Positions 31,564 to 39,981 of a DNA stretch of 64,000 bases are shown here, in pieces. The stretch is from JAYPWI01 sp964629575 (lineage in GTDB: Bacteria > Actinomycetota > Acidimicrobiia > Acidimicrobiales > Poriferisodalaceae). Position 1 is the first letter of the stretch; each line of letters starts with the position of its first letter. The stretch spans positions 18,186 to 82,185 of the forward strand of contig CAZVUM010000013.1 in NCBI GenBank assembly GCA_964629575.1, given 5' to 3'. Made by a program: the position numbers and the translations under genes. The notes under the pieces are model-generated. The model saw nothing but the letters and a program-made list of their open reading frames with translations, searched no databases and had not been told where the DNA came from.

Positions 31564-32871
31564 ATGCTGGGCATCGTCCTGGTCATCGTGCTCATCGTGT
31601 TGAACGGGGTCTTCGTCGCGGGCGAGTTCTCGCTCGTGGCGGTCGACACGTCGCGGATCGACGTGATGGCCGAACGCGGGCACACCGCGGCGCGGATCAC
31701 CCGATCGCTGCTGCGGCGGATGAGCTTTCATCTCGGTGGCGCACAGCTCGGCATCACCGTCACATCGCTGCTGCTCGGTCTGATCGCCGAGGACGCCTTG
31801 AGCCCGTTGATCGAACGCATCCCCGGGGTCGCCGCGGGAAGTGCCGTCAGTGTCGCTGTCGCGATCGGCGTGGCGACCATGCTGCAGATGGTCTTGGGCG
31901 AGCAGGCGCCGAAAAACCTTGCGGTGTCGCGACCTCTCGGGGTCAGCCTCGGGCTCGCACCGATTCTGCGTCTGTATGGGGTGCTCGCCGCACCGATCAT
32001 CTTGCTCTTCAACGGCATCGCCAACCGGACGGTCCGTCTCATGGGCGTCGAGCCGACCGAAGAGCTGCGCGTCGTGCGTTCGCTGGACGAGCTCGAGTAC
32101 GTCGTCCGGTCGAGTCGCGAGCACACCCTCGACGAGGCCGACGCTCGGCTGTTGACGAGGACCCTCCGCTTGTCGCGCAAGGACGCTGCAGACGCGTTGA
32201 CGCCCCGAACCGCGGTCGCCGCGCTCCCCGGTTCGGGTTCGGTCGGCGATCTCGTGGACACTGCGATCGACACCGGCCACAGCCGGTTCCCGGTGCTCGG
32301 CGACGACATCGACGACATCGTCGGAGTCGTCGAAGTGCGCGACGTGTTCCGCCTCGATCCGGCCACGCGTCGCTCTGCGCCTCTCTCACTGATCCTGCGT
32401 CCCGCCGTGGTCGTCCCCGAGCAGCGCGAGCTCGATGGCGTTCTGCTCGATCTCGAGAGCGGCGCGTCGCGCCTCGCCGTGGTCGTCGACGAACACGGTG
32501 GGACGGCGGGCATCATCACGCGGGAGGACATCCTCGAGGAGCTGGTCGGCGACATCGCCGACGAGTACGACGATCCGGTGTCGCTCACCGTGAGCCGCCG
32601 CGGGGATCGCTTCGTGTTCGACGGTCGCACCAACCTCGACGAGCTCGAGGACGTCCTCGGCATGCGGCTGCCCGATGGCCCATACGAAACCCTCGCCGGC
32701 TTTCTCCTTCAACAGCTGGGAGCCATCCCGGACCTCGGAGAAGTGGTCGATCACGACGGGTGGCGCTTCGAGATCATCGGACTCGAGCGCCTGCGTATCT
32801 CCGAGGTGGAAGTCCGGCCGCCGGCCGGCGATCCTTACGCGATGCCCGGCCCGGGCGGAGGCGACTCGTGA
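31564..32871 (+). CDS. CNNM/CBS-domain membrane protein with CorC-type C-terminal domain
   Basis: About 435 residues. The DUF21/CNNM membrane domain (about 1-190) starts NGVFVAGEFSLVAVD and contains GGAQLGITVTSLLLG and VLGEQAPKNLAVS. Two CBS motifs follow (about 205-330), then a CorC_HlyC domain at the end. This family, once called hemolysin III-like TlyC/YtfL, is now linked to magnesium or cobalt efflux. The start is uncertain: the ATG at 31564 has GGAGG 17 bases upstream, while a GTG at 31546 lies about 12 bases after the expected transcription start. It overlaps the next gene by 4 bases (GTGA). Confidence 0.88.
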   Translation: MLGIVLVIVLIVLNGVFVAGEFSLVAVDTSRIDVMAERGHTAARITRSLLRRMSFHLGGAQLGITVTSLLLGLIAEDALSPLIERIPGVAAGSAVSVAVAIGVATMLQMVLGEQAPKNLAVSRPLGVSLGLAPILRLYGVLAAPIILLFNGIANRTVRLMGVEPTEELRVVRSLDELEYVVRSSREHTLDEADARLLTRTLRLSRKDAADALTPRTAVAALPGSGSVGDLVDTAIDTGHSRFPVLGDDIDDIVGVVEVRDVFRLDPATRRSAPLSLILRPAVVVPEQRELDGVLLDLESGASRLAVVVDEHGGTAGIITREDILEELVGDIADEYDDPVSLTVSRRGDRFVFDGRTNLDELEDVLGMRLPDGPYETLAGFLLQQLGAIPDLGEVVDHDGWRFEIIGLERLRISEVEVRPPAGDPYAMPGPGGGDS

Positions 32872-33917
32872 CCGCGCTCACCCTCGCGTTCGCTCTGGTC
32901 CTCGTGCTCGTCAACGGAGCCTTCGTTGCAGCCGAGTTCGGAATCCTGGGCGCCCGCCGCCCAGCGATCGATCGGCTGGCGGCTCAGGGGCGCCGTAGCG
33001 CGATCGTCGCCCAGAAGCTCCAATCCGATGTTCTCGAAGCCCTGGGCGGCGCCCAGCTCGGCATCACGATCTGCTCTCTGCTCTTGGGGCGGCTGGGTGA
33101 GCCCGCGCTCGCCCACCTCATCGAGGACCTCGTCGGTGGGGCCTTCGAGATCTCCGACACCGTGCTCCACACCCTCGGCTTCGCCATCGCGCTCGCGATC
33201 GTCGTGGTGATCCACATGGTGCTGGGTGAGATGGTCCCCAAGAACCTCGCCCTGGCCCGGGCCGATCGTGTGCTGCTTGTTCTCGCCAGGCCCATGTGGG
33301 TGTATCTGCGGCTGGCGCGTCCCATCAACGCCCTGCTCCAGATCCTCGCCAACGCGGTCCTGCGCATCGTGCGGGTCGAGCCGACCTCGGAGCTGACCGA
33401 GGTCGCGAGCACCGCCGAGCTCGGCCTGATGGTCCAGGAGTCGCACCAAGAGGGCCTGATCGACGCGGAGGAACGGGCCCTCATCGAGGGCGCTCTCCGC
33501 TTCGGCGACACCGTGGCCGAGCAGGTGATGGCGTCGATCGACGACGTCGACTTCGTGAGCCTCCACGACCCCGTCGAGACGATCGAGGCCCGGCTACACG
33601 AGACCGGACACACCCGACTGGTCGTGATCGGCGACGGCACAGACGACGTCCGCGGCTTCGTGCATTCGAAGGATCTCCTCGCAGTTGATCCCGATGCCCG
33701 CGTCCGACCCCTCCGACGCTCCCTGGTGCGCCCGATGCTGCGGGTCGCACCCCGCAGCTCGCTCCCCGACGTGCTCCAGCTCATGCGGCGTGCCCGCATC
33801 CACCTGGCCCTCGTCACCAGCGACGGACACAGCCACGGTGTGCTCACCCTCGACGACGTGATGCGGGGGCTCGTGGGCACCCTCGTCGAACCATCGGCCG
33901 ACGAGGCCGACGAGTAG
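32868..33917 (+). CDS. CNNM/CBS-domain membrane protein, shorter paralogue
   Basis: A 349-residue paralogue of the preceding protein. It has the same DUF21 membrane part (NGAFVAAEFGILGARRPA, LGGAQLGITICSLLLG, VLGEMVPKNLALARAD) and a CBS pair (about 200-335), but it stops after the second CBS domain and lacks the CorC_HlyC domain. The GTG at 32868 overlaps the previous stop. Tandem long-plus-short CNNM pairs are frequent in actinobacteria, which suggests a heteromeric divalent-cation exporter; this is inference from pairing. Confidence 0.88.
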   Translation: MTALTLAFALVLVLVNGAFVAAEFGILGARRPAIDRLAAQGRRSAIVAQKLQSDVLEALGGAQLGITICSLLLGRLGEPALAHLIEDLVGGAFEISDTVLHTLGFAIALAIVVVIHMVLGEMVPKNLALARADRVLLVLARPMWVYLRLARPINALLQILANAVLRIVRVEPTSELTEVASTAELGLMVQESHQEGLIDAEERALIEGALRFGDTVAEQVMASIDDVDFVSLHDPVETIEARLHETGHTRLVVIGDGTDDVRGFVHSKDLLAVDPDARVRPLRRSLVRPMLRVAPRSSLPDVLQLMRRARIHLALVTSDGHSHGVLTLDDVMRGLVGTLVEPSADEADE

Positions 33918-33984
33918 CTCGCAGCGTTCGACTGCGGAGAGTGTGTCGATCGAGCCCGACTACCGCGGAGAGTGGCGCCTCGCG

Positions 33985-33990
33985 TAGCCT
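33985..33990 (+). promoter_or_regulatory. -10 element TAGCCT, leaderless start at 33998
   Basis: TAGCCT ends 7 bases before the ATG at 33998. Confidence 0.6.
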
Positions 33991-33997
33991 GGTCCCG

Positions 33998-35185
33998 ATG
34001 CCTCCCGCCCATCGCCGCCCCGCGAAGCGGCTCGGCCTGGTCCTCGCCGGCGCGCTGGCCACCGTGCTCGCGATCGTCATCGGCGCGACCCTGGCGAGCG
34101 CGCAGAGCGAACTCGATGCCGCGCGCGACGCCGCCCGCGAGGCAGCGGAGGCGGCTGATGCGGCCAGGGCCGCAGCCGAGGACGCCCGTCAGCGGGCCAA
34201 TGACGCCACCGTCCAACTCGAACGCGCCGTCGGAGCGCTCGAGGAACTCGAAGCACGGATCAGCGTCGTCGAGCGTCGCGCCGCCGAGGCCGCCGACGAA
34301 CGCGACGCCCTGCACGCAGCCGTCACCGATCTCGCGGTACGTCGCTACGTGGTGAACGACCAGACGGCTCCCGCCGAGATCAGCGCCGCCGGCCCACACG
34401 AGCAGGCACGGGCCTCGACCCTCTTCCGCTTCGCCGTCCTCGGCGGCGGAGACGAAGTCGACCGCTATCGAATCATCGACCAGGAGTGGGCGTTCGCCCG
34501 CGCCGAGCTCATCGACCTGCGAGAGAGCCACGAGACCGCCATCGACGAGCTCGACGCCCAGAACCTTCGCCTCGCCAACGAGCTCGCCGCGATGGAAGCC
34601 CACCTCGAAGAAGCCGCAGCCAAAGAGGCCGAGTTCGCCCGCGAGGTCGAGCGCCTGGAGGAAGAAGAACGTCGCCGCCTCGAGGAAGAACGCCGCCGCC
34701 GACTGGAAGAAGAGCGACGCCGCGCCGCAGAGGAGGCCGCGCAGCGAGCACGCGAGGAAGCACGCCGCAACAACGCCCCGGTCATCCGCGGCGCAGAGGG
34801 GTTCCTCTGCCCTGTCGGGGGATCCACCTCCTTCAGCGACACGTGGGGCGCACCACGATCCGGTGGCCGCTCACATCGCGGCGTCGACATGTTCGCCGCC
34901 CGCGGCACACCCGTCGTTGCCCCGGTCGCCGGAACCGTCCGCCATCGTGACAACTCCATCGGCGGCAAGTCGTTCTACCTCGACGGCGACGACGGCCACC
35001 GCTACTACGGCACCCACCTCGACAGCTACGGCGCCAGCGGCCGCGTCGTAGCCGGAGCCGTCGTGGGCACCGTCGGCAACACCGGCAACGCCCGCTTCAC
35101 CTCACCGCACCTGCACTTCGAGATCCACCCAGGGGGCGGCTCCGCCGTGAACCCGACGCCCACGGTGCGGGCGGCCTGTGGGTGA
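33998..35185 (+). CDS. Secreted M23 (LytM) peptidase with long charged coiled coil
   Basis: A 395-residue protein. Residues 1-35 are a signal peptide (KRLGLVLAGALATVLAIVIG, ending LASAQS). Heptad-rich helices run to about residue 265, with a very charged stretch of repeated RRRLEEE units near 225-260. The C-terminal LytM domain has SHRGVDMFAARGTPVVAPV, YYGTHLDSYG and HLHFEIHPGGG with all zinc ligands. It is like EnvC/RipA-type factors that cut or activate cutting of septal peptidoglycan, so a role in division or growth is likely. The gene stands alone, followed by a tandem repeat. Confidence 0.9.
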   Translation: MPPAHRRPAKRLGLVLAGALATVLAIVIGATLASAQSELDAARDAAREAAEAADAARAAAEDARQRANDATVQLERAVGALEELEARISVVERRAAEAADERDALHAAVTDLAVRRYVVNDQTAPAEISAAGPHEQARASTLFRFAVLGGGDEVDRYRIIDQEWAFARAELIDLRESHETAIDELDAQNLRLANELAAMEAHLEEAAAKEAEFAREVERLEEEERRRLEEERRRRLEEERRRAAEEAAQRAREEARRNNAPVIRGAEGFLCPVGGSTSFSDTWGAPRSGGRSHRGVDMFAARGTPVVAPVAGTVRHRDNSIGGKSFYLDGDDGHRYYGTHLDSYGASGRVVAGAVVGTVGNTGNARFTSPHLHFEIHPGGGSAVNPTPTVRAACG

Positions 35186-35187
35186 CC

Positions 35188-35268
35188 CCGAATTCACCCC
35201 GGTCTCGCCGAATTCACCCCTGGAACTCGCCGAATTCACCCCTGGAACTCGCCGAATTCATCCCCACG
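35188..35268. repeat. Four tandem CCGAATTCAYCCC units
   Basis: Units begin at 35188, 35208, 35230 and 35252 (20, 22 and 22 bases long, the last partial), each with GAATTC followed by ACCCC or ATCCC. Units two and three are identical. The array fills the gap between two convergent genes. Confidence 0.9.
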
Positions 35269-35323
35269 TAAATCACTGACTGTCACATGCGGCGCTTCAC
35301 TCGCTTCGCTCGTTGCGCGCCTA

Positions 35324-36094
35324 TCACGCCCCCACTGCGTGATATCCGCCGTCGACGTGGACGATCTCGCCCGTCGTCGCCGGGAACCAATCCGACATCA
35401 ACGCCAGCGTGCTGCGCGCCACGGACACCTGATCATTCACGTTCCAGCCCAACGGGCTGCGAGCCACCCACGCATCCTCGAACTCGTCGAACCCGGGGAT
35501 CGACTTGGCCGCCATGGTCCGGATCGGACCCGCCGAGATCAGGTTCACCCGGATCCCCTCGGGCCCCAGCGACTTCGCGAGATAGCGAGCCGTCGACTCG
35601 AACGCCGCCTTCGCGACACCCATCCAGTCATAGACCGGCCACGCCACAGTCGCATCGAACGTGAGGCCCACCACGTTTCCGTTCGCCTCGGCGAGCAGCG
35701 GTCGCATCCCGCCGGCCAGGGCCTTCAGCGAATACGCCGAGATGTGCATCGCCACCGAGACGTCGTCCCACTCGGCGTTCATGAAGTTGCCGCCCAGACA
35801 CGACTCCGGTGCGAAACCGATGGCGTGAAGAACCGAATCCACCCGGCCCCACCGCTCCGCGAGATCGTCGTGAACCGCATGGATCTCCTCTGGCGAGGTG
35901 ACGTCGAGGCGAAGCACATCGCATGGCTGCGGGAGCTTGCGCGCCGTCCTCTCGGTGAGCCGCATGGCGCGACCCGCACCGGTCAGAACGATCTCCGCCC
36001 CCTCTTCCTGCGCGAGACGCGCCACCTCGAACGCCAGCGAAGCGTCGGTCAGGACCCCCGTGATCAGCAGTTTCTTGCCATCCATCAGACCCAT
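35324..36094 (-). CDS. fabI: Enoyl-[acyl-carrier-protein] reductase (NADH), InhA-like
   Basis: A 256-residue SDR that reduces the enoyl-ACP double bond in fatty-acid elongation. The InhA/FabI marks are GKKLLITGVLTDASLAFEVA at the cofactor loop, VLHAIGFAPES, MHISAYSLKALA, the catalytic YDWMGVAK (Tyr-x6-Lys), SAGPIRTMAAKSIPG and LGWNV. The HISAYS and GWN elements are shared with mycobacterial InhA. GGGAG precedes the ATG by 7 bases. A TAACGT -10 on the minus strand (36147-36152) would give a leader of about 45 bases, shared back to back with the F420 reductase promoter. Confidence 0.93.
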   Translation of the reverse strand: MGLMDGKKLLITGVLTDASLAFEVARLAQEEGAEIVLTGAGRAMRLTERTARKLPQPCDVLRLDVTSPEEIHAVHDDLAERWGRVDSVLHAIGFAPESCLGGNFMNAEWDDVSVAMHISAYSLKALAGGMRPLLAEANGNVVGLTFDATVAWPVYDWMGVAKAAFESTARYLAKSLGPEGIRVNLISAGPIRTMAAKSIPGFDEFEDAWVARSPLGWNVNDQVSVARSTLALMSDWFPATTGEIVHVDGGYHAVGA

Positions 36095-36146
36095 GGTCGA
36101 TCTCCCGGGATTCGGCTCACCGCTTTTGACCGGTGCTCGGCCACGG

Positions 36147-36156
36147 ACGTTACCGT
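36147..36156. promoter_or_regulatory. Back-to-back -10 elements sharing one TA
   Basis: ACGTTACCGT reads TACCGT on the plus strand (36151-36156), 6 bases before the ATG at 36163, and TAACGT on the minus strand (36147-36152) toward fabI. TTGACC at 36126-36131 is a fair -35 for the plus strand. Confidence 0.6.
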
Positions 36157-36162
36157 GGCGGC

Positions 36163-36816
36163 ATGCAGATCGGGATCGTCGGCGGAACTGGCGCAGCGGG
36201 ATCGGCGCTCGCCGCTCGGCTGGCCGATGTGGGGCACGACATCGTGCTCGGCTCGCGCTCGAAGTATCGATCGATGGAGGTCGTCGACAACATCGTGGCC
36301 GAGTGGCCCGATCGGGACCTCAAGATCACGCCAGGCGACAACGTCGCGGCCGCGCTCTGCGGCTTCGTGGTGATCGCGACGCCGTGGGATGCGGCGGCGA
36401 TCACTGCGCGCAGCGTCGCCGAGCACCTCGAGGACAAGGTGGTGGTCACGATGGCCAACGCACTCGAGCGGGTCGACGACGAATTCGTGCCACTCATCCC
36501 GCCCCGCGGCTCGGTCGCCGCGTCGGTGCAGGCTTCGGTCCCCGGGGCCAGAGTCGCCGCCGCTCTGCAGCACGTACCCGCCAAGGAACTGGGCGACCTC
36601 TCTGAGCCGCTGCACAGCGACATCTTGATCTGCAGTGACCACAAAGACGCCACCAAGGCGGTCTCGGAGATGGTCGACAGCATCCCCGGCACACGGGCCC
36701 TGGACTCCGGGAACATCTCCAACGCCACTGCGATCGAGGCCTTCACCGCAGTGCTGCTCCAGCTCAACACTCGGTACCGCACCCGGGTCCACCTCCAGCT
36801 CGCCGGGCTCGACTGA
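36163..36816 (+). CDS. npdG: NADPH:coenzyme F420 oxidoreductase
   Basis: A 217-residue Rossmann protein transferring hydride between NADPH and the deazaflavin F420. The cofactor loop is IGIVGGTGAAGSALAARLA at residues 3-21, then GSRSKYRS, the Ser/Arg pair expected to hold the NADP phosphate, then VVIATPWDAA. The end GNISNATAIEAFTAVLLQLN carries the Npd-type C-terminus. The length matches archaeal and actinobacterial Fno/NpdG. It is divergent from fabI and precedes mshC by 8 bases. It implies that F420 is made or used in this organism. Confidence 0.85.
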   Translation: MQIGIVGGTGAAGSALAARLADVGHDIVLGSRSKYRSMEVVDNIVAEWPDRDLKITPGDNVAAALCGFVVIATPWDAAAITARSVAEHLEDKVVVTMANALERVDDEFVPLIPPRGSVAASVQASVPGARVAAALQHVPAKELGDLSEPLHSDILICSDHKDATKAVSEMVDSIPGTRALDSGNISNATAIEAFTAVLLQLNTRYRTRVHLQLAGLD

Positions 36817-36824
36817 CCGGCGAC

Positions 36825-37940
36825 GTGCGCCTGTACGAGACCCGACAGCGACAGATCGTCCCGTTCGAACCGGCGGGCCCCACGGTTCGCATGTACACGT
36901 GTGGAATCACTCCGTACGACGCGACCCACATCGGCCACGCCGCCACGTTTCTCGCGTATGACGTTCTCCAGCGTCGTCTCCGCGACAGCGGTCGCGACAC
37001 GTGGTGCGTCCGCAACGTCACCGACGTGGACGACGACATCTTGGATCGGGCGCGGTCGCTCGGTGTCCACTATCTCGACCTTGCAGCCGCCGCCCTGAGC
37101 ACCTTCGAAGACGACATGGAGGCTCTCGGGCTCCTCGACGCGCACAGCGAGCCTCGAGCGACATCCGCGATCTCCGAGGTGCGCGCCCTGATCGGTCGTG
37201 TGCTCGAATCGGGCCACGCGTATCGCGCTGGTGGCAACGTGTACTTCGACGTCTCCAGCGCCCACGACTTCGGCTCGTTGTCGCAGCTCCCGCGTGAAGA
37301 GATGTTGGTCTTGGCGGCCGAAGCCGGTGGGCCGGTCGACGATCCCTCCAAGCGCGACCCCCTCGACTTCGTCTTGTGGCAGGCGAGCGCGCCGGGCGAG
37401 CCGGAGTGGTCCTCACCGTGGGGCGCAGGCCGACCCGGTTGGCACGTCGAGTGCTCGGCGCTCGCCCTGCGCGAACTGGGGTCGGAGATCGACCTCCACG
37501 GCGGGGGCGCCGATCTCGTGTTCCCGCACCACGAGTGCGAGAACGTCCAGTCCGAAGCGGCGACTGGCCGGCCCTTCGTCCGACACTGGGTGCATTCGGG
37601 TGCCGTCCACCACGGCGGACAGAAGATGTCGAAATCGCTCGGCAACCTCCAGTTCGTGTCCGAACTTCGAAAGCGGCACGATCCGATGGCGCTGCGTCTC
37701 GCCATCCTCACGCCGCACTACCGATCTGCCTGGGAGTGGTCCGAAGAGCTGGTCACCGAAGCATCGGAGCGGCTCGAAAGGTGGCGTGCGGCCGGGCAGG
37801 GGGATGGGGCGCTCGACGAGACGCGCCAGGCCCTGGACGACGACCTCGACACACCCCGTGCGGTTGCCGCGATCGATGCGGTATGCAGCCGCGGGGGTTC
37901 GGTCAGCTCCGCAGCCGAGCTGCTGGGTGTGGTGTGGTGA
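36825..37940 (+). CDS. mshC: Cysteinyl glucosaminyl-inositol ligase of mycothiol synthesis
   Basis: A 371-residue enzyme joining Cys to GlcN-Ins with ATP. The segment MYTCGITPYDATHIGHAATF at about residues 23-42 holds the HIGH motif; the GITPYDATH form separates MshC from cysteinyl-tRNA synthetases. NVTDVDDDIL follows, and WHVECSAL and DLVFPHHECE supply the remaining zinc ligands. The KMSKS motif is intact near 264. Mycobacterial MshC has about 410 residues, so the C-terminal helical end is shorter here. The start is GTG, and the stop overlaps the next gene (GTGA). Confidence 0.9.
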   Translation: MRLYETRQRQIVPFEPAGPTVRMYTCGITPYDATHIGHAATFLAYDVLQRRLRDSGRDTWCVRNVTDVDDDILDRARSLGVHYLDLAAAALSTFEDDMEALGLLDAHSEPRATSAISEVRALIGRVLESGHAYRAGGNVYFDVSSAHDFGSLSQLPREEMLVLAAEAGGPVDDPSKRDPLDFVLWQASAPGEPEWSSPWGAGRPGWHVECSALALRELGSEIDLHGGGADLVFPHHECENVQSEAATGRPFVRHWVHSGAVHHGGQKMSKSLGNLQFVSELRKRHDPMALRLAILTPHYRSAWEWSEELVTEASERLERWRAAGQGDGALDETRQALDDDLDTPRAVAAIDAVCSRGGSVSSAAELLGVVW

Positions 37941-39178
37941 GCGTGCGTCGCCCATGGGCCGTGTCTGCGCGTCTGGTTGCGATCGGTGTCGCCGTGCTGT
38001 GGCTGGTCACGGGTGGGTCGGGCTCAGCGTCATCGGCGCAAGCCGCGGAATACGGTCAGGCGAGGGAGGCGCCCGTCGTCGTCGACCCTCAGACCGTCGA
38101 GCTCATCGAGGCCGTACTCGACCAGCGCCAACGAGAGGTCGCCGCCGGCGAGGGATCGACGTCGCTGCACCCCGACGCTTCCGATGACGTGCGGCAACGG
38201 TGGGCCCGCGCCACGGCTGGATTCGCGGGCGTCGGCATGAGCGTCTATGAGGAGGAGCTGCAGCGCCCGGTGCTCGACCTGACACCGCCGGGTCTCGTCG
38301 GGCCCGACGGCGAGCCGGTCGTCGTCGTCGAGGTCACCCGTCACTGGGCCGTGGAGGGTGTCGATCCGCATCCGGCGGCCGACACCCTCTTGCTGGCCGT
38401 GTCGACGACCAGCGGCACTGCGACGGTGGTCCACGACGACCCGCTTCGGCGGCTCGGCGTCACCTCGTCTCGCACGCTCTGGGAGGTCGCAGAGGTCACG
38501 GTCGAGCGCGATGGGGGAGTCGTGCTCGTCGGCGAACCATCGCGCGCCGCTCGCATGCGGGAGGTCGCCGGTCTGCTGCGACGCGCCCACGACACCATCA
38601 GCGCCATCGATCCTCCCGCCGCCTATCTCGTGCTCGTTCCGACCGGCGCCGACCAGGCGAAGGAGTTCCTGCAGACGCCGCTCGACGTGTCGAAGTTCGT
38701 CGCCTTCGTCTCGTTCTCGGTGGATCGCTCGGAGTCCTGGCAGGCCGGTCCCCCGAGGCTGGTCCTGCAGGAGGGCAACCTCCGGCGCCGCTCGACGACC
38801 CGGCAGGTCGCAATCCTCGCCCACGAGCTGGTCCACGTCGACGCCCTGGCCGACTCGGGGCCCCTCACGCCGCTGTGGGTGCACGAGGGGTACGCGGATT
38901 GGGAGGCCAACAGCAGGACCGCGACAGCGCGCGGCCAACTCGAGATCCCGGAGGCACACCAGTTCCGGTCGGGTTCGGTCGGGGACATCGTTGCTGCGTA
39001 CGACGCGTCGGAGGCGCTGTTCGCTCGGGTCGCAGACCTGCTCGGCAACGATGCGCCGAGACGACTCTTCGACGAGGTCGGTTCGGCGCGGTCCGTGCCC
39101 GGGACCCTCACCCACCGGGTGGACGAGGCGCTCGCGCGACTCGGACTCGATCGCGCGACACTCGGGGGGACGAGCTGA
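37937..39178 (+). CDS. Secreted HExxH metallopeptidase-like protein
   Basis: A 413-residue exported protein. A signal peptide covers about residues 1-36 (ARLVAIGVAVLWLVTGG, then SAQAAE). The gluzincin motif is VAILAHELVHVDALADSG with HELVH, and PLWVHEGYADWEA carries the downstream Glu, 29 residues later; this is the peptidase-MA-like plan. A beta-rich region that may be an NTF2-like or substrate domain precedes it. Both zinc His and the catalytic Glu are present, so it may be active at the cell surface. GTG at 37937 overlaps the mshC stop. The protein target is unknown. Confidence 0.85.
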   Translation: MSVRRPWAVSARLVAIGVAVLWLVTGGSGSASSAQAAEYGQAREAPVVVDPQTVELIEAVLDQRQREVAAGEGSTSLHPDASDDVRQRWARATAGFAGVGMSVYEEELQRPVLDLTPPGLVGPDGEPVVVVEVTRHWAVEGVDPHPAADTLLLAVSTTSGTATVVHDDPLRRLGVTSSRTLWEVAEVTVERDGGVVLVGEPSRAARMREVAGLLRRAHDTISAIDPPAAYLVLVPTGADQAKEFLQTPLDVSKFVAFVSFSVDRSESWQAGPPRLVLQEGNLRRRSTTRQVAILAHELVHVDALADSGPLTPLWVHEGYADWEANSRTATARGQLEIPEAHQFRSGSVGDIVAAYDASEALFARVADLLGNDAPRRLFDEVGSARSVPGTLTHRVDEALARLGLDRATLGGTS

Positions 39179-39222
39179 CCGCACCATCGACGAGTACGCG
39201 GCGATCGACGAGCACGAGGGCG

Positions 39223-39981
39223 ATGAACGGGCACGACATGGCCACTGCGAGCGCTGAGAGCTCCGGAGCCGACGAGTACGGCCGCTGGTACCCGCTCAAT
39301 CGCTATCTGATCGGGCCGTTCCTGCGATTCCTCGTTCGGGTGTATCAGCCGGGCCTTGCGAACCTCCCGGAGCACGGTCCCGCGATATTGGCCCCCAATC
39401 ACATCTCGTTCCTCGACTCGGCCCTGCTGATGGCCACCTTGCCCCGGCAGATCAAGTTCGTGGGCAAGGCCGAGTACCTCGACGACTGGAAGACCAGGAC
39501 CTTGTTCCCCGCCATGGGGATGATCCCGATCGACCGATCCGGCGGGGCGGCGTCCAGCGCGGCGCTCGACGCGGCGCGTCGGGTGCTCGACGACGGGGGG
39601 CTGTTCGGCATCTTTCCCGAGGGCACTCGCTCGCGCGATGGGCGACTTCACAAGGGTCACACCGGTGTCGCCCGGCTGGCTCTCCAGACGGGCGCACCGA
39701 TCATCCCGGTCGGAATCGTCGGCACTCGGGAGATCCAGCCGCCTGATGCGCCGCGGCCTCGCCCGTTCATGCCCGCCACGTTCGCCTTCGGAAAGCCGAT
39801 CGATGCCTCGCGATCGGGCGGCGAAGCCGACGATCGGATGGCCTTGCGCCAGATCACCGACGAAGTGATGTTCGAGATCCGTGCGCTCACGGGCCAGGAC
39901 TACGTTCCGCGGTACGCGACCCGCGAGCCCGAGGGTGCAGACGCATCGTCGTCCACGGCGGTACTGAAGGCATCGGCGTGA
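39223..39981 (+). CDS. 1-acyl-sn-glycerol-3-phosphate acyltransferase (PlsC family)
   Basis: A 252-residue membrane-associated acyltransferase that acylates lysophosphatidate or a related lipid. Motif I is NHISFLD (His-x4-Asp) at about residues 63-69, motif II is the FPEGTRSRDG glycerol-phosphate site near 138, and GAPIIPVGIVG is motif IV. One or two hydrophobic patches near the N-terminus would anchor it. I chose ATG 39223, which has GAGGG 2 bases before it; ATG 39238 is possible. The stop overlaps the HIT gene (GTGA). It fits the lipid-head-group block that follows. Confidence 0.9.
   Translation: MNGHDMATASAESSGADEYGRWYPLNRYLIGPFLRFLVRVYQPGLANLPEHGPAILAPNHISFLDSALLMATLPRQIKFVGKAEYLDDWKTRTLFPAMGMIPIDRSGGAASSAALDAARRVLDDGGLFGIFPEGTRSRDGRLHKGHTGVARLALQTGAPIIPVGIVGTREIQPPDAPRPRPFMPATFAFGKPIDASRSGGEADDRMALRQITDEVMFEIRALTGQDYVPRYATREPEGADASSSTAVLKASA

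Noticed and set aside
35188..35268. Repeats as a CRISPR or attachment site.
   Set aside because: Units are contiguous with 20-22 base period, no cas or integrase genes and no tRNA are near.
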